Shown: positions 35,217 to 46,929, counted from the first letter of the stretch. The stretch is 64,000 bases of DNA from Pantoea nemavictus (GCF_037479095.1 NZ_JBBGZW010000001.1:3348001-3412000), one strand, 5' to 3'. Notes: generated by a model not told the origin, from the letters alone. Numbers and translations are program-made.

Positions 35217-38024
35217 ATGCAGAACAGCGCGATGAAACCCTGGCTGGACTCCTCCTGGCTGGCCGGCGCGAACCAATCCTACATAGAGCAACTCTATGAG
35301 GATTTCCTGACCGATCCTGACTCAGTTGATGACATGTGGCGCGAGCTGTTCCAGCAGCTGCCGGGCACTGGCGTGAAACCTGAGCAATTTCACTCCACCA
35401 CGCGTGATTACTTCCGCCGCCTGGCTAAAGACGCAACGCGTTACACATCAACCGTGACCGATCCGGCCGCCAACTCCAAACAGGTTAAAGTACTGCAGCT
35501 GATTAATGCGTTCCGCTTCCGCGGCCATCAGCATGCCAACCTTGACCCGCTTGGCCTGTGGAAACAGGACACGGTAGCCGACCTCGATCCGGCTTATCAC
35601 GATCTGACCGACGCCGATTTTCAGGAAAGCTTTAACGTAGGCTCATTTGCTATCGGCAAAGAGACGATGAAGCTGGCCGATCTGTTTGCGGCGCTGCAGC
35701 AGACTTACTGTGGCTCAATTGGTGCAGAGTACATGCACATCAACAACACCGATGAGAAGCGCTGGATCCAGCAGCGTCTGGAGTCGGTGGTGGGCCACGC
35801 GTCTTTCAGCAGCGACGAGAAAAAAGGTTTCCTGAAAGAGCTGACCGCGGCAGAAGGCCTGGAAAAATATCTGGGGGCGAAATTCCCAGGTGCGAAACGC
35901 TTCTCGCTGGAAGGCGGCGATGCGCTGGTACCGATGCTGCGTGAGATGATTCGTCACGCTGGCAAGAGCGGTACGCGTGAAGTGGTGCTGGGTATGGCGC
36001 ACCGCGGTCGTCTGAACGTGCTGATCAACGTCCTGGGTAAAAAACCGCAGGATCTGTTCGACGAATTCTCCGGTAAGCACAAAGAACATCTTGGCACCGG
36101 CGACGTGAAGTACCACATGGGCTTCTCATCTGATGTGGAAACCGAAGGTGGCCTGGTGCACCTGGCGCTGGCGTTCAACCCGTCGCATCTGGAAATCGTC
36201 AGCCCGGTAGTGATGGGTTCGGTGCGTGCGCGTCTGGATCGTCTGGCAGAGCCAAGCAGCAACAAAGTTCTGCCGATCACCATTCACGGTGATGCTGCGG
36301 TGATTGGCCAGGGCGTGGTGCAGGAAACCCTGAACATGTCGCAGGCGCGGGGTTACGAAGTGGGCGGTACCGTGCGCATCGTGATCAACAACCAGGTTGG
36401 TTTTACCACTTCCAACCCGAAAGATGCGCGTTCCACGCCGTACTGCACCGACATCGGCAAAATGGTGCTGGCACCGATTTTCCACGTTAACGCCGATGAT
36501 CCAGAAGCGGTGGCGTTTGTGACGCGTCTGGCGCTGGATTATCGCAACACCTTTAAACGCGATGTCTTCATCGATCTGGTGTGCTATCGCCGTCACGGCC
36601 ACAACGAAGCCGATGAGCCAAGTGCCACTCAGCCGTTGATGTACCAGAAAATCAAAAAGCATCCAACGCCGCGTAAACTCTATGCCGACCAGCTGGAAAG
36701 CGAAGGCGTAGCGACCAGCGAAGATGCCACTGAAATGGTTAATCTGTATCGTGATGCGCTGGATGAAGGCGAGTGCGTGGTGCTGGAATGGCGTCCAATG
36801 AGCCTGCACTCCTTCACCTGGTCGCCGTATCTCAACCACGAGTGGGATGAGAGCTACCCGGCAACCGTTGAACTGAAACGTCTGCAGGAGCTGGCGCGCC
36901 GCATCAGCAGCGTACCGGAATCGGTAGAAGTGCAGTCACGCGTCGCCAAGATTTACAACGATCGTAAAGAGATGGCCGAAGGCAACAAAGCGTTCGACTG
37001 GGGCGGTGCAGAAAACCTCGCCTACGCCACGCTGGTTGACGAAGGCATTCCGGTTCGTCTGTCTGGTGAAGATACCGGTCGCGGTACCTTCTTCCACCGT
37101 CATGCGGTGATTCACAATCAGACTAACGGCTCAACCTACACGCCGCTGCACCATGTCCATAACGGCCAGGGTCAGTTCAAAGTGTGGGATTCGGTGCTGT
37201 CGGAAGAAGCGGTACTGGCCTTCGAATACGGTTACGCCACCGCAGAGCCGCGCGTGCTGACCATTTGGGAAGCGCAGTTCGGCGACTTCGCCAACGGTGC
37301 ACAGGTCGTCATCGATCAGTTCATCAGCTCCGGCGAGCAGAAATGGGGCCGTATGTGTGGCCTGGTGATGTTGCTGCCGCACGGTTATGAAGGCCAGGGC
37401 CCTGAGCACTCCTCGGCGCGTCTGGAGCGTTATCTGCAACTCTGTGCTGAACAGAACATGCAGGTGTGCGTGCCTTCAACACCAGCGCAGGTTTACCACA
37501 TGCTGCGTCGTCAGGCGCTGCGCGGTATGCGCCGTCCGCTGATCGTCATGTCGCCGAAATCTCTGCTGCGTCATCCGCTGGCAATCTCCACGCTGGAAGA
37601 GCTGGCGACCGGTAGCTTCCAGCCGGCGATTGGTGAGATCGACGATTTGGATCCGCAGCAGGTGAAACGTGTGGTGCTGTGTTCGGGCAAGGTTTATTAC
37701 GATTTGCTGGATCAGCGTCGTAAGAACGAGCAGACCGACGTGGCCATCGTACGTATCGAACAGCTCTATCCGTTCCCGCACAAAGTCGTGCAGGACGTAT
37801 TGAAAAACTATGCTCATGTGCAAGATTTCGTGTGGTGTCAGGAAGAGCCGCTCAATCAGGGCGCATGGTATTGCAGTCAGCATCATTTCCGCGAAGTGGT
37901 TCCATTTGGTGCGTCACTGCGTTATGCAGGCCGTCCGGCTTCTGCTTCACCGGCCGTGGGCTACATGTCCGTACATCAAAAACAGCAGCAAGACCTGGTT
38001 AATGACGCGCTGAACCTTGGTTAA
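35217..38024 (+). CDS. sucA: SucA, 2-oxoglutarate dehydrogenase E1
   Basis: 935-aa thiamine-diphosphate decarboxylase of the 2-oxoglutarate dehydrogenase complex. Near the N-terminus are SWLAGANQSYIEQLYEDF (E2-binding helix) and FRFRGHQHANLDPL; the ThDP fold has GMAHRGRLNVL, GDAAVIGQGVV and NNQVGFTTSNP; the C-terminal transketolase-like half has GEDTGRGTFFHRH. Length is essentially that of E. coli SucA. sucB starts 15 bp after its stop behind AAAAAGGAAAG. Confidence 0.97.
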   Translation: MQNSAMKPWLDSSWLAGANQSYIEQLYEDFLTDPDSVDDMWRELFQQLPGTGVKPEQFHSTTRDYFRRLAKDATRYTSTVTDPAANSKQVKVLQLINAFRFRGHQHANLDPLGLWKQDTVADLDPAYHDLTDADFQESFNVGSFAIGKETMKLADLFAALQQTYCGSIGAEYMHINNTDEKRWIQQRLESVVGHASFSSDEKKGFLKELTAAEGLEKYLGAKFPGAKRFSLEGGDALVPMLREMIRHAGKSGTREVVLGMAHRGRLNVLINVLGKKPQDLFDEFSGKHKEHLGTGDVKYHMGFSSDVETEGGLVHLALAFNPSHLEIVSPVVMGSVRARLDRLAEPSSNKVLPITIHGDAAVIGQGVVQETLNMSQARGYEVGGTVRIVINNQVGFTTSNPKDARSTPYCTDIGKMVLAPIFHVNADDPEAVAFVTRLALDYRNTFKRDVFIDLVCYRRHGHNEADEPSATQPLMYQKIKKHPTPRKLYADQLESEGVATSEDATEMVNLYRDALDEGECVVLEWRPMSLHSFTWSPYLNHEWDESYPATVELKRLQELARRISSVPESVEVQSRVAKIYNDRKEMAEGNKAFDWGGAENLAYATLVDEGIPVRLSGEDTGRGTFFHRHAVIHNQTNGSTYTPLHHVHNGQGQFKVWDSVLSEEAVLAFEYGYATAEPRVLTIWEAQFGDFANGAQVVIDQFISSGEQKWGRMCGLVMLLPHGYEGQGPEHSSARLERYLQLCAEQNMQVCVPSTPAQVYHMLRRQALRGMRRPLIVMSPKSLLRHPLAISTLEELATGSFQPAIGEIDDLDPQQVKRVVLCSGKVYYDLLDQRRKNEQTDVAIVRIEQLYPFPHKVVQDVLKNYAHVQDFVWCQEEPLNQGAWYCSQHHFREVVPFGASLRYAGRPASASPAVGYMSVHQKQQQDLVNDALNLG

Positions 38025-38039
38025 TAAAAAGGAAAGAAA

Positions 38040-39263
38040 ATGAGTAGCGTAGAAATTCTCGTTCCCGATTTGCCTGAATCCGTAGCGGACGCAACGGTTG
38101 CAACCTGGCACAAAAAACCTGGCGACTCTGTGAGCCGCGATGAAGTACTGGTAGAGATTGAAACCGACAAAGTGGTGCTGGAAGTGCCTGCTTCCGCAGA
38201 CGGCATTTTGGAAGCCGTGCTGGAAGATGAAGGTGCTACCGTCACTTCTCGCCAGATTCTGGGCCGCTTGAAAGAGGGCAACAGCGGCGGGAAAGAGACC
38301 GCGGCAAAAGCGGAAAGCAACGAGTCTACTCCGGCTCAGCGCCAGACAGCTTCGCTGGAAGAAGAGAGCAACGATGCGCTCAGCCCAGCGGTACGCCGTC
38401 TGATTGCTGAAAACAACCTCGATGCTGGCCAGATCAAAGGCACCGGCGTGGGCGGCCGTCTGACGCGTGAAGATGTGGAAAAACATCTGGCGAAGAAAGC
38501 CGACAGCGGCAAAGCAGCGCCAGCACCCGCCGCTGCGGCTGCACCGCAGGCTGCTGTGGCTAACCGCAGCGAAAAACGCGTACCGATGACGCGTCTGCGT
38601 AAGCGTGTTGCCGAGCGTCTGCTGGAAGCAAAAAACAGCACCGCCATGTTGACCACGTTCAACGAAATCAACATGAAGCCAATCATGGATCTGCGTAAGC
38701 AGTACGGCGATGCGTTTGAGAAGCGTCACGGCGTGCGTCTGGGCTTCATGTCCTTCTACATCAAAGCGGTGGTTGAAGCGCTGAAACGCTTCCCGGAAGT
38801 GAACGCGTCTATTGATGGCGAAGATGTGGTTTACCACAACTATTTCGATGTGAGCATTGCGGTTTCTACCCCGCGTGGTCTGGTAACGCCGGTGCTGAAA
38901 GATGTTGATGCGCTGAGCATGGCCGACATCGAGAAGAAGATTAAAGAGCTGGCAGTGAAAGGCCGTGACGGCAAGCTAACGGTTGACGAGTTGACCGGCG
39001 GTAACTTCACCATCACCAACGGTGGTGTATTCGGTTCGCTGATGTCTACGCCAATCATTAACCCGCCGCAGAGCGCGATTCTGGGCATGCACGCCATCAA
39101 AGAGCGCCCAATGGCGGTCAATGGTCAGGTAGTGATTCTGCCAATGATGTATCTGGCGCTCTCTTACGATCACCGTCTGATTGATGGTCGTGAATCCGTT
39201 GGCTATCTGGTCGCGGTGAAAGAGATGCTGGAAGATCCAGCTCGCCTGCTGCTGGACGTCTAA
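38040..39263 (+). CDS. sucB: SucB, dihydrolipoyl succinyltransferase E2
   Basis: 407-aa E2 core of the 2-oxoglutarate dehydrogenase complex. One N-terminal lipoyl domain (about 1-80, lipoylated Lys in ETDKVVLEV), a linker, the peripheral subunit-binding domain (about 112-150, [20 protein letters not shown]; core [10 protein letters not shown]), an Ala/Pro linker, then the catalytic domain ending with the His-Asp motif [11 protein letters not shown]. Length is close to E. coli SucB. A hairpin lies between it and sucC. Confidence 0.97.
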   Translation: MSSVEILVPDLPESVADATVATWHKKPGDSVSRDEVLVEIETDKVVLEVPASADGILEAVLEDEGATVTSRQILGRLKEGNSGGKETAAKAESNESTPAQRQTASLEEESNDALSPAVRRLIAENNLDAGQIKGTGVGGRLTREDVEKHLAKKADSGKAAPAPAAAAAPQAAVANRSEKRVPMTRLRKRVAERLLEAKNSTAMLTTFNEINMKPIMDLRKQYGDAFEKRHGVRLGFMSFYIKAVVEALKRFPEVNASIDGEDVVYHNYFDVSIAVSTPRGLVTPVLKDVDALSMADIEKKIKELAVKGRDGKLTVDELTGGNFTITNGGVFGSLMSTPIINPPQSAILGMHAIKERPMAVNGQVVILPMMYLALSYDHRLIDGRESVGYLVAVKEMLEDPARLLLDV

Positions 39264-39271
39264 ATTTCGCC

Positions 39272-39296
39272 GGGCGCGCGGAGTGACGGCGCGCCC
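39272..39296 (+). other. GC-rich stem-loop between sucB and sucC
   Basis: 8-bp stem GGGCGCGC / GCGCGCCC with a 9-base loop followed by AAAA; no T-tract. Likely an RNA-processing or stabilising hairpin inside the operon. Confidence 0.6.
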
Positions 39297-39324
39297 AAAA
39301 TCTTACCTGAATGGATAGAACATC

Positions 39325-40491
39325 ATGAACTTACATGAATACCAGGCGAAGCAGTTGTTTGCACGCTATGGCATGCCAGCACCGACAGGCTACGCCTGCA
39401 CCACGCCACGTGAAGCCGAAGAAGCCGCTTCTAAAATTGGCGCCGGTCCGTGGGTAGTGAAATGTCAGGTTCATGCCGGTGGCCGCGGTAAAGCGGGCGG
39501 CGTGAAAGTGGTTAATAGCAAAGAAGACATTCGTGCTTTTGCTGAGCATTGGTTGGGCAAACGTCTGGTGACCTATCAAACTGACGCGCACGGCCAGCCG
39601 GTAAACCAGATTCTGGTTGAAGCAGCCACTGATATCGATCAAGAGCTGTATCTGGGCGCGGTGGTTGATCGTGCAACCCGTCGCGTGATCTTCATGGCCT
39701 CGACTGAAGGCGGTGTTGAGATTGAGAAAGTGGCAGAAGAAACGCCACACTTGATCCACAAGATGGCACTGGATCCATTAGCGGGTCCACAACCGTATCA
39801 GGGCCGCGAGTTAGCATTCAAACTTGGTCTGACCGGTAAGCAAGTCAGCCAGTTCACCAAAATCTTTATGGGTCTGGCGACCATGTTCCTTGAGCGCGAT
39901 CTGGCAATGGTTGAGATCAACCCGCTGGTGATCACCAAGCAGGGCGATCTGATCTGCCTCGACGGCAAATTGGGCGCAGACGGTAACGCACTGTTCCGTC
40001 AGCCGGAGCTGCGTGAAATGCGCGACCCGAGCCAGGAAGATCCACGTGAAGCGCACGCGACACAGTGGGAACTGAACTACGTTGCGCTGGATGGCAACAT
40101 CGGCTGTATGGTGAACGGCGCCGGTCTGGCGATGGGCACCATGGACATCGTGAAACATCACGGTGGTGAGCCGGCAAACTTCCTCGATGTTGGCGGTGGC
40201 GCAACCAAAGAGCGCGTAACCGAAGCCTTCAAAATCATCCTGTCTGACGATGCGGTGAAAGCGGTATTCGTTAACATCTTCGGCGGCATCGTACGTTGCG
40301 ACCTGATCGCAGACGGCATCATTGGTGCAGTGGCAGAAGTGGGTGTGAACGTGCCAGTGGTGGTACGTCTGGAAGGTAACAACGCCGAGCTGGGCGCTAA
40401 GAAACTGGCGGACAGCGGTCTGAATATCATTGCAGCAACCAGCCTGACAGACGCAGCACAGCGTGTTGTCGCTGCAGCGGAGGGTAAATAA
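39325..40491 (+). CDS. sucC: SucC, succinyl-CoA synthetase beta subunit
   Basis: 388-aa ATP-grasp subunit that makes ATP from succinyl-CoA. Starts [16 protein letters not shown]; the ATP-grasp region has [18 protein letters not shown] (core [11 protein letters not shown]), the metal-binding MVEINPL and the C-terminal [14 protein letters not shown]. Length equals E. coli SucC. Its TAA overlaps the sucD ATG by one base (TAATG), coupling the two subunits. Confidence 0.97.
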   Translation: MNLHEYQAKQLFARYGMPAPTGYACTTPREAEEAASKIGAGPWVVKCQVHAGGRGKAGGVKVVNSKEDIRAFAEHWLGKRLVTYQTDAHGQPVNQILVEAATDIDQELYLGAVVDRATRRVIFMASTEGGVEIEKVAEETPHLIHKMALDPLAGPQPYQGRELAFKLGLTGKQVSQFTKIFMGLATMFLERDLAMVEINPLVITKQGDLICLDGKLGADGNALFRQPELREMRDPSQEDPREAHATQWELNYVALDGNIGCMVNGAGLAMGTMDIVKHHGGEPANFLDVGGGATKERVTEAFKIILSDDAVKAVFVNIFGGIVRCDLIADGIIGAVAEVGVNVPVVVRLEGNNAELGAKKLADSGLNIIAATSLTDAAQRVVAAAEGK

Positions 40492-41366
40492 TGTCCATTT
40501 TGATCGACAAAAACACCAAAGTCATTTGCCAGGGTTTCACCGGTGGTCAAGGGACGTTTCACTCTGAGCAGGCGCTGGCCTACGGTACGCAGCTGGTTGG
40601 CGGTGTAACGCCAGGCAAAGGCGGCACCACGCATCTCGGCCTGCCCGTGTTCAATACCGTGCGTGAAGCGGTAGAAGCGACCGGCGCAACTGCCACCGTG
40701 ATCTATGTTCCGGCTCCGTTCTGCAAAGACGGTATCCTGGAAGCGATCGATGCGGGCATCAAGCTGATCATCACCATCACCGAAGGTATTCCAACGCTGG
40801 ATATGCTGACCGTGAAAGTGAAGCTGGATGAAGCCGGCGTGCGCATGATCGGCCCGAACTGCCCAGGCGTGATCACGCCAGGCGAATGTAAAATCGGTAT
40901 TATGCCGGGCCACATTCACCAGCCGGGCCGCGTAGGTATCGTCTCGCGTTCCGGTACGCTGACCTATGAAGCCGTTAAGCAGACTACTGACATCGGCTAC
41001 GGCCAGTCTACCTGCGTCGGTATCGGTGGTGACCCGATCCCAGGCTCTAACTTCATCGACATCCTGAAACTGTTCCAGGACGATCCACAGACCGAAGCGA
41101 TCGTGATGATCGGTGAGATCGGTGGTAGCGCGGAAGAAGAAGCAGCTGCCTACATCAAAGCTCACGTGACTAAGCCAGTTGTCGGCTACATCGCGGGTGT
41201 GACTGCACCGAAAGGCAAGCGTATGGGCCACGCCGGCGCCATCATTGCCGGTGGTAAAGGCACCGCTGATGAGAAGTTTGCTGCGCTGGAAGCGGCCGGT
41301 GTGAAAACCGTACGTAGCCTGGCTGACATTGGTGACGCGGTTAAAGCGGTTCTGCCAATCAAATAA
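40491..41366 (+). CDS. sucD: SucD, succinyl-CoA synthetase alpha subunit
   Basis: 291-aa CoA-binding subunit. N-terminal Rossmann part contains [18 protein letters not shown] (core [10 protein letters not shown]) and [34 protein letters not shown] follows, and the phosphohistidine is in [19 protein letters not shown]. Two residues longer than E. coli SucD. Last protein gene of the sdh-suc transcript; its 3' UTR holds a strong terminator. Confidence 0.97.
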   Translation: MSILIDKNTKVICQGFTGGQGTFHSEQALAYGTQLVGGVTPGKGGTTHLGLPVFNTVREAVEATGATATVIYVPAPFCKDGILEAIDAGIKLIITITEGIPTLDMLTVKVKLDEAGVRMIGPNCPGVITPGECKIGIMPGHIHQPGRVGIVSRSGTLTYEAVKQTTDIGYGQSTCVGIGGDPIPGSNFIDILKLFQDDPQTEAIVMIGEIGGSAEEEAAAYIKAHVTKPVVGYIAGVTAPKGKRMGHAGAIIAGGKGTADEKFAALEAAGVKTVRSLADIGDAVKAVLPIK

Positions 41367-41416
41367 GCCATCATCGTAGTGATGTAAAAAGGCCACCTTC
41401 GGGTGGTCTTTTTTTT
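41367..41416 (+). ncRNA. sdhX: Candidate SdhX-type 3'-UTR small RNA with terminator
   Basis: In E. coli the processed 3' end of the sdh-suc mRNA is the Hfq-binding sRNA SdhX (RybD). The equivalent 50 bases here contain a small CATCA/TGATG hairpin (41370-41374, 41380-41384), a single-stranded GTAAAAA and a terminator stem GGCCACC / GGTGGTC with a TTCG loop (41391-41408) followed by eight T residues, as expected for Hfq binding. The terminator is secure; the sRNA is inferred from position. Confidence 0.4.
41391..41416 (+). terminator. Terminator of the sdhCDAB-sucABCD operon
   Basis: 7-bp stem (one G-U pair) with a UUCG tetraloop and an eight-T tract, 24 bases past the sucD stop. Confidence 0.93.
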
Positions 41417-41614
41417 GGCAATATCCTGCTAAAAATCAGGGGAAAAAGCGCAACGGGTTAAAAAAGTGCGGCTATGCTTACTTTGGGTTCAAGGTAAAGA
41501 AGGGAAAAGGCGCTAGATCTCTGTCAAAGAATTGACGCGTAACTTTCCAGATCGAGGTTAAATAATTGCGGAAAAGGTAATTATATTCTTAATTTTACCA
41601 ACTGGTTGTGACAA

Positions 41615-41624
41615 CTAATTAACA
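41615..41624. promoter_or_regulatory. ArcA-like box upstream of cydA
   Basis: CTAATTAACA is, on the reverse strand, TGTTAATTAG, nine of ten to the ArcA consensus WGTTAATTAW. ArcA activates cydAB in E. coli at low oxygen. Confidence 0.5.
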
Positions 41625-41660
41625 ACCATTCTTACACTACACATCTGGAAATTTATAGCC

Positions 41661-41674
41661 TTAATCCAGATCAA
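41661..41674. promoter_or_regulatory. FNR-like box upstream of cydA
   Basis: TTAAT-N4-ATCAA matches FNR consensus TTGAT-N4-ATCAA at nine of ten positions. FNR represses cydAB under full anaerobiosis in E. coli. Confidence 0.55.
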
Positions 41675-42031
41675 TAAATAGCGAGTTATAGCAAACTTTA
41701 CCACTGGCTAAGCGCGGGCCAACCGGTTTAAATTGCGCTGCATCAATTCAGTCTACTTCATAATTTTTCAGGAGTTTGTGTCAGGCGTTGTTATATCAAT
41801 TCTGTCGCCTCCTTAACTCACTTCTGCCTGAACCTGACTGGAAAGAGAGTTTATTTCGGGAAATTTTTATCACTGTTACTCGCTCACTTCGGGCAACAGG
41901 TTTCTCTGTTATCTCAGTAATAAAACTGGAATCAATAATCAGTCGTTCCTGAATCTAATTCTGCGCATCAATGTCAGTGTGTTTGCCGTTGTATCCGCAG
42001 AGCGAGTTTATGCGAGGAGCAAGGAGTCATC

Positions 42032-43603
42032 ATGTTAGATATTGTCGAGCTGTCGCGTTTACAGTTTGCCCTGACGGCGATGTACCATTTCCTGTTTGTC
42101 CCATTAACGCTCGGTATGGCGTTTTTATTGGCAATCATGGAAACCGTATATGTCCTGACGGGGAAACAGATTTATAAAGATATGACCAAATTCTGGGGCA
42201 AGTTGTTTGGTATCAACTTTGCACTGGGCGTGGCTACCGGTTTGACCATGGAGTTTCAGTTCGGTACCAACTGGTCATATTACTCACACTACGTCGGCGA
42301 TATCTTCGGTGCGCCGCTGGCCATTGAAGGCCTGATGGCGTTCTTCCTCGAATCCACCTTTGTCGGCCTGTTCTTCTTCGGCTGGGATCGTCTCGGTAAA
42401 GTGCAGCACCTTGCAGTCACCTGGCTGGTCGCGCTCGGTTCTAATATGTCCGCGCTGTGGATTCTGGTAGCGAACGGCTGGATGCAAAACCCGATCGCTT
42501 CTGAGTTCAACTTCGAAACCATGCGCATGGAGATGCTGAGCTTCTCCGAGCTGGTGCTGAATCCGGTGGCGCAGGTGAAGTTTGTGCACACCGTTGCCGC
42601 CGGTTATACCGCGGGTGCGATGTTCATCCTGGGTATCAGCGCCTGGTATCTGCTGAAAGGGCGCGATATCGCCTTCGCAAAACGCTCTTTTGCTATTGCA
42701 GCCAGCTTCGGTATGGCGGCGATTTTGTCGGTGATCGTACTGGGTGATGAATCGGGTTATGAGATCGGCGATGTGCAGAAAACCAAACTGGCCGCGATTG
42801 AAGCGGAGTGGGAAACTCAACCGGCGCCAGCCGCGTTTACCCTGTTTGGTATTCCGGATCAGGAGACGCAAGAAAACAAATATGCAATTCAGATCCCTTA
42901 TCTGCTCGGCCTGATTGCCACGCGTTCGGTCGATACGCCGGTTACCGGGCTGAAAGATCTGTTGGCGCAGCATGAAGTGCGTATTCGTAACGGCATGAAA
43001 GCGTATGCATTGCTGAACGAGTTGCGTGGGGGCAGTAAAGATCCGGCAGTACGCAGCCAGTTCGAGGCGAGCAAACAAGATCTCGGTTACGGCCTGCTGC
43101 TGAAGCGCTACACCGCTGATGTCGCCAACGCCACGGAAGAGCAAATTCAGCAAGCGAAACAGGATTCGATTCCCCGCGTTGCGCCGCTCTACTTCGCCTT
43201 CCGCATCATGGTGCTGGGTGGTGTGCTGATGCTGGGTATTATCGCGCTCTCATTCTGGAGCGTCATCCGCAACCGCATTGGCAAATCTCGCTGGCTGCTG
43301 AAAGCGGCGCTGTACGGTATTCCTTTGCCATGGATTGCGATTGAGTCGGGTTGGTTTGTCGCTGAATACGGTCGTCAGCCGTGGGCGATTGGTGAAGTGC
43401 TGCCGACCGCAGTCGCTAACTCATCATTAACCGTAGGCGATCTGCTGTTCTCGATGATTCTGATTTGCGGTCTTTACACCTTGTTCCTTGTGGCCGAAAT
43501 GTACCTGATGTTCAAGTTTGCGCGCCTCGGTCCAAGCAGCCTGAAAACCGGCCGCTATCATCATGAAACGCTGAAGACATCATCTCAGCCGGTGCGTGGA
43601 TAA
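42032..43603 (+). CDS. cydA: CydA, cytochrome bd-I ubiquinol oxidase subunit I
   Basis: 523-aa catalytic subunit of the high-affinity quinol oxidase. Heme ligands are visible: His19 in [10 protein letters not shown] (high-spin heme b595), the His in [10 protein letters not shown] (heme b558) and the Met in FRIMVLGG (heme b558). The Q-loop (about 250-380) contains the [23 protein letters not shown] region (core [15 protein letters not shown]), with the long insertion of E. coli-type enzymes. About nine transmembrane helices. Strong AAGGAG site. Confidence 0.97.
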   Translation: MLDIVELSRLQFALTAMYHFLFVPLTLGMAFLLAIMETVYVLTGKQIYKDMTKFWGKLFGINFALGVATGLTMEFQFGTNWSYYSHYVGDIFGAPLAIEGLMAFFLESTFVGLFFFGWDRLGKVQHLAVTWLVALGSNMSALWILVANGWMQNPIASEFNFETMRMEMLSFSELVLNPVAQVKFVHTVAAGYTAGAMFILGISAWYLLKGRDIAFAKRSFAIAASFGMAAILSVIVLGDESGYEIGDVQKTKLAAIEAEWETQPAPAAFTLFGIPDQETQENKYAIQIPYLLGLIATRSVDTPVTGLKDLLAQHEVRIRNGMKAYALLNELRGGSKDPAVRSQFEASKQDLGYGLLLKRYTADVANATEEQIQQAKQDSIPRVAPLYFAFRIMVLGGVLMLGIIALSFWSVIRNRIGKSRWLLKAALYGIPLPWIAIESGWFVAEYGRQPWAIGEVLPTAVANSSLTVGDLLFSMILICGLYTLFLVAEMYLMFKFARLGPSSLKTGRYHHETLKTSSQPVRG

Positions 43604-43614
43604 GGAGAGCTACC

Positions 43615-44754
43615 ATGTTTGATTATGAAGTTTTACGCTTTGTCTGGTGGCTGCTGATTGGTGTCCTACTGATCGGTTTTGCCGTCACTGATGGCTTTGA
43701 TATGGGTGTTGGTATGTTGACCCGTATTCTTGGGCGCACCGATACCGAACGTCGCATCATGATTAACAGCATTGCGCCACACTGGGACGGCAACCAGGTT
43801 TGGCTGATTACGGCGGGTGGTGCGCTGTTTGCCGCCTGGCCGATGGTCTATGCCGCTGCTTTCTCAGGCTTCTATGTAGCGATGATTTTGGTGCTCGCTT
43901 CACTGTTCTTCCGCCCGGTCGGTTTCGACTACCGTTCAAAGATTGAAGATATGCGCTGGCGTGGCATGTGGGATTGGGGCATTTTCATCGGCAGCTTTGT
44001 TCCGCCGTTAGTCATTGGTGTGGCATTCGGCAACTTGCTGCAAGGGGTGCCGTTCCATGCTGACGAATATCTGCGCCTCTTCTATACCGGCAACTTCTTC
44101 CAGCTGTTGAACCCATTTGGTTTACTGGCCGGCGTAATCAGTGTGGCGATGATCCTGACACAGGGCGCAACCTACCTGCAGATGCGTACTGCGGGTGATT
44201 TGCACCTGCGCAGCCGTACCACCGCGCAAATCACTGCGCTGGTGATGATGGTGTGTTTCATTCTGGCCGGTGTTTGGGTGAAATACGGTATCGACGGTTA
44301 TGTGGTGAAGAGCGTCATCGATCATCACGCGGCATCTAACCCATTGGGTAAAGATGTGGTGCGTGAAGCCGGTGCGTGGATGGTGAACTTTGAGCAAACG
44401 CCGGTGCTGTGGCTGTTTCCGCTGTTAGGTGTGGTGCTGCCGCTGCTGACCATTCTCTGCTCGCGTCTGGAGAAGGGTGCCTGGGCATTCATCTTCTCTT
44501 CACTGACGCTGGCTTGCGTCATTATGACGGCGGGTATTGCGATGTTCCCGTTCATCATGCCATCCAGCACCGTGCCGGGCATCAGCCTGACAATGTGGGA
44601 TGCCACATCTAGCTTGCTGACGCTGAAAGTAATGACCATTGCAGCCATCATCTTTGTACCCATTATCCTGGCGTACACCGCCTGGTGTTATTACAAGATG
44701 TTTGGCCGTATCACCAAAGAACACATTGAGAGCAATACGCACTCCCTGTACTGA
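43615..44754 (+). CDS. cydB: CydB, cytochrome bd-I ubiquinol oxidase subunit II
   Basis: 379-aa subunit II with about eight transmembrane helices; starts MFDYEVLRFVWWLLIG, followed by FAVTDGFDMGVG, typical of CydB. Contains HWDGNQVWLITAGGALFAAWP (core HWDGNQVWLI). Length equals E. coli CydB. 11 bp after cydA; cydX begins 15 bp after its stop. Confidence 0.97.
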   Translation: MFDYEVLRFVWWLLIGVLLIGFAVTDGFDMGVGMLTRILGRTDTERRIMINSIAPHWDGNQVWLITAGGALFAAWPMVYAAAFSGFYVAMILVLASLFFRPVGFDYRSKIEDMRWRGMWDWGIFIGSFVPPLVIGVAFGNLLQGVPFHADEYLRLFYTGNFFQLLNPFGLLAGVISVAMILTQGATYLQMRTAGDLHLRSRTTAQITALVMMVCFILAGVWVKYGIDGYVVKSVIDHHAASNPLGKDVVREAGAWMVNFEQTPVLWLFPLLGVVLPLLTILCSRLEKGAWAFIFSSLTLACVIMTAGIAMFPFIMPSSTVPGISLTMWDATSSLLTLKVMTIAAIIFVPIILAYTAWCYYKMFGRITKEHIESNTHSLY

Positions 44755-44769
44755 TTAAGGAGATTGAGC

Positions 44770-44883
44770 ATGTGGTATTTTGCCTGGATTCTTGGCACCT
44801 TGCTGGCCTGTGCGTTCGGTGTGATTACGGCGCTGGCGCTGGAGCATGTAGAAGAGAGCAGCGCGAAGGACGAACAAGTCTGA
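44770..44883 (+). CDS. cydX: CydX, small subunit of cytochrome bd-I
   Basis: 37-aa single-pass membrane peptide needed for stability and activity of cytochrome bd-I. Translation begins MWYFAWILGTLLACAFGVIT, matching E. coli CydX almost exactly, then ALALEHVEE and a charged tail. An AAGGAG site lies ahead of ATG 44770. The TGA overlaps the ybgE ATG (TGATG). Easily missed because of its length. Confidence 0.95.
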   Translation: MWYFAWILGTLLACAFGVITALALEHVEESSAKDEQV

Positions 44884-45176
44884 TGCGCGCACTGATTCAG
44901 ACACTCTATCGTCTGATGGACAAGGGCCCACTGCGGGCCCTTTCGCTCATCCTTGCGCTGTGGCTGGCGGGCTGTGTGATTTGGCAGCCATCGCGCTTCG
45001 CCGCGCGGACCAGTGATTTAGCAATATGGCATGGATTAGTGCTGATTTGGGCAGTGTGCGCGGGCGTGGTGCACGGTACTGGATTCCGACCGCAGCGCCT
45101 ACGCTGGCAGGCACTGTTTTCACCGTTGCCGGCGATGCTGGTGCTGTTGACAGGAATAGTCTGGTTCTACTATTAA
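44883..45176 (+). CDS. ybgE: YbgE, cyd operon membrane protein
   Basis: 97-aa inner-membrane protein of the cyd-tol locus. I start at ATG 44883 (MRALIQTLYRLMDKGP), overlapping the cydX stop and giving the E. coli length of 97 aa; a longer frame from 44772 only reads cydX out of phase. Hydrophobic segments at about 17-34, 48-64 and 80-96. Function unknown; cotranscribed with cydABX. Confidence 0.92.
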   Translation: MRALIQTLYRLMDKGPLRALSLILALWLAGCVIWQPSRFAARTSDLAIWHGLVLIWAVCAGVVHGTGFRPQRLRWQALFSPLPAMLVLLTGIVWFYY

Positions 45177-45195
45177 GTCCTGTCTCAGGACTTAA
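45173..45195 (+). terminator. Stem-loop at the end of the cyd operon
   Basis: Perfect 10-bp stem TTAAGTCCTG / CAGGACTTAA with a TCT loop that includes the ybgE stop codon. The T-tract is weak (TTTTTC appears only about 11 bases later), so readthrough into the tol operon is possible. Confidence 0.55.
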
Positions 45196-45374
45196 AATTG
45201 CTGCTTTTTCAGGCGTTGACGTGAGTTTTTGTCAGTGCCAGGTCAAGAAACATCCCAAAAATCCTTCCAGTTGTTAACGTGTGATAATTATTTTCTCCTG
45301 GCTCTGGCGGACCATTCCCAAGCCGATCTCTCTTGCGTATAGTAGCAACGTTTAAAATGAGACCGGGATGTAGA

Positions 45375-46462
<1,088 letters not shown>

Positions 46463-46475
46463 GTCGAGGTTTACG

Positions 46476-46904
46476 ATGGCCAGAACCCGTGGTCGCGGTA
46501 AGCGCGACCTTAAGTCGGAAATCAACATTGTTCCACTGCTGGACGTACTGTTGGTGTTGCTGCTCATCTTTATGGCAACCGCGCCGATTATTACCCAGAG
46601 CGTGGAAGTGGATCTGCCGGATGCGACAGATTCGAAAACCGTCTCAACTGATGATAATCCACCGGTGATTGTTGAAGTGGCTGGCGTTGGCCAGTACAGC
46701 CTGGTAGTGGATCACGATCGTATGACGCAGCTGCCGCCGGAGCAGGTGGTAAGCGAAGCGCAGCGCCGGATTGAAGCCAATCCGAAAACGGTCTTCCTGA
46801 TCGGCGGTGCGAAAGACGTGCCTTACGACGAAATCATCAAGGCGCTGAACCTGTTACATCAGGCCGGCGTGAAATCTGTCGGTTTGATGACGCAGCCGAT
46901 TTAA
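46476..46904 (+). CDS. tolR: TolR, Tol-Pal motor subunit
   Basis: 142-aa ExbD-family protein with one N-terminal transmembrane helix (about 18-37). The proton-conducting Asp is in NIVPLLDVLLVLLLIF. The periplasmic domain ends GVKSVGLMTQPI. Length equals E. coli TolR. Starts 13 bp after tolQ. Confidence 0.96.
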   Translation: MARTRGRGKRDLKSEINIVPLLDVLLVLLLIFMATAPIITQSVEVDLPDATDSKTVSTDDNPPVIVEVAGVGQYSLVVDHDRMTQLPPEQVVSEAQRRIEANPKTVFLIGGAKDVPYDEIIKALNLLHQAGVKSVGLMTQPI

Positions 46905-46929
46905 AGCGAACCGTTTTTGGGAACCGAGA

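Larger units (their letters stand above)
41417..42031 (+). other. cydA upstream control region and leader
   Basis: Over 600 bp without a supportable gene. The first half is AT-rich and contains ArcA-like and FNR-like sites (listed separately), consistent with oxygen-responsive promoters known for cydAB. The second half is a long leader ending in AAGGAGTCATC before the cydA ATG. A short hydrophilic frame overlapping the cydA start is not credible. Confidence 0.7.

Noticed and set aside
40158..41396. 412-codon frame antisense to sucCD
   Set aside because: sucC and sucD are unmistakable on the other strand; the antisense frame is a by-product of GC-rich codon use, with His/Arg-rich translation and no recognisable motif.
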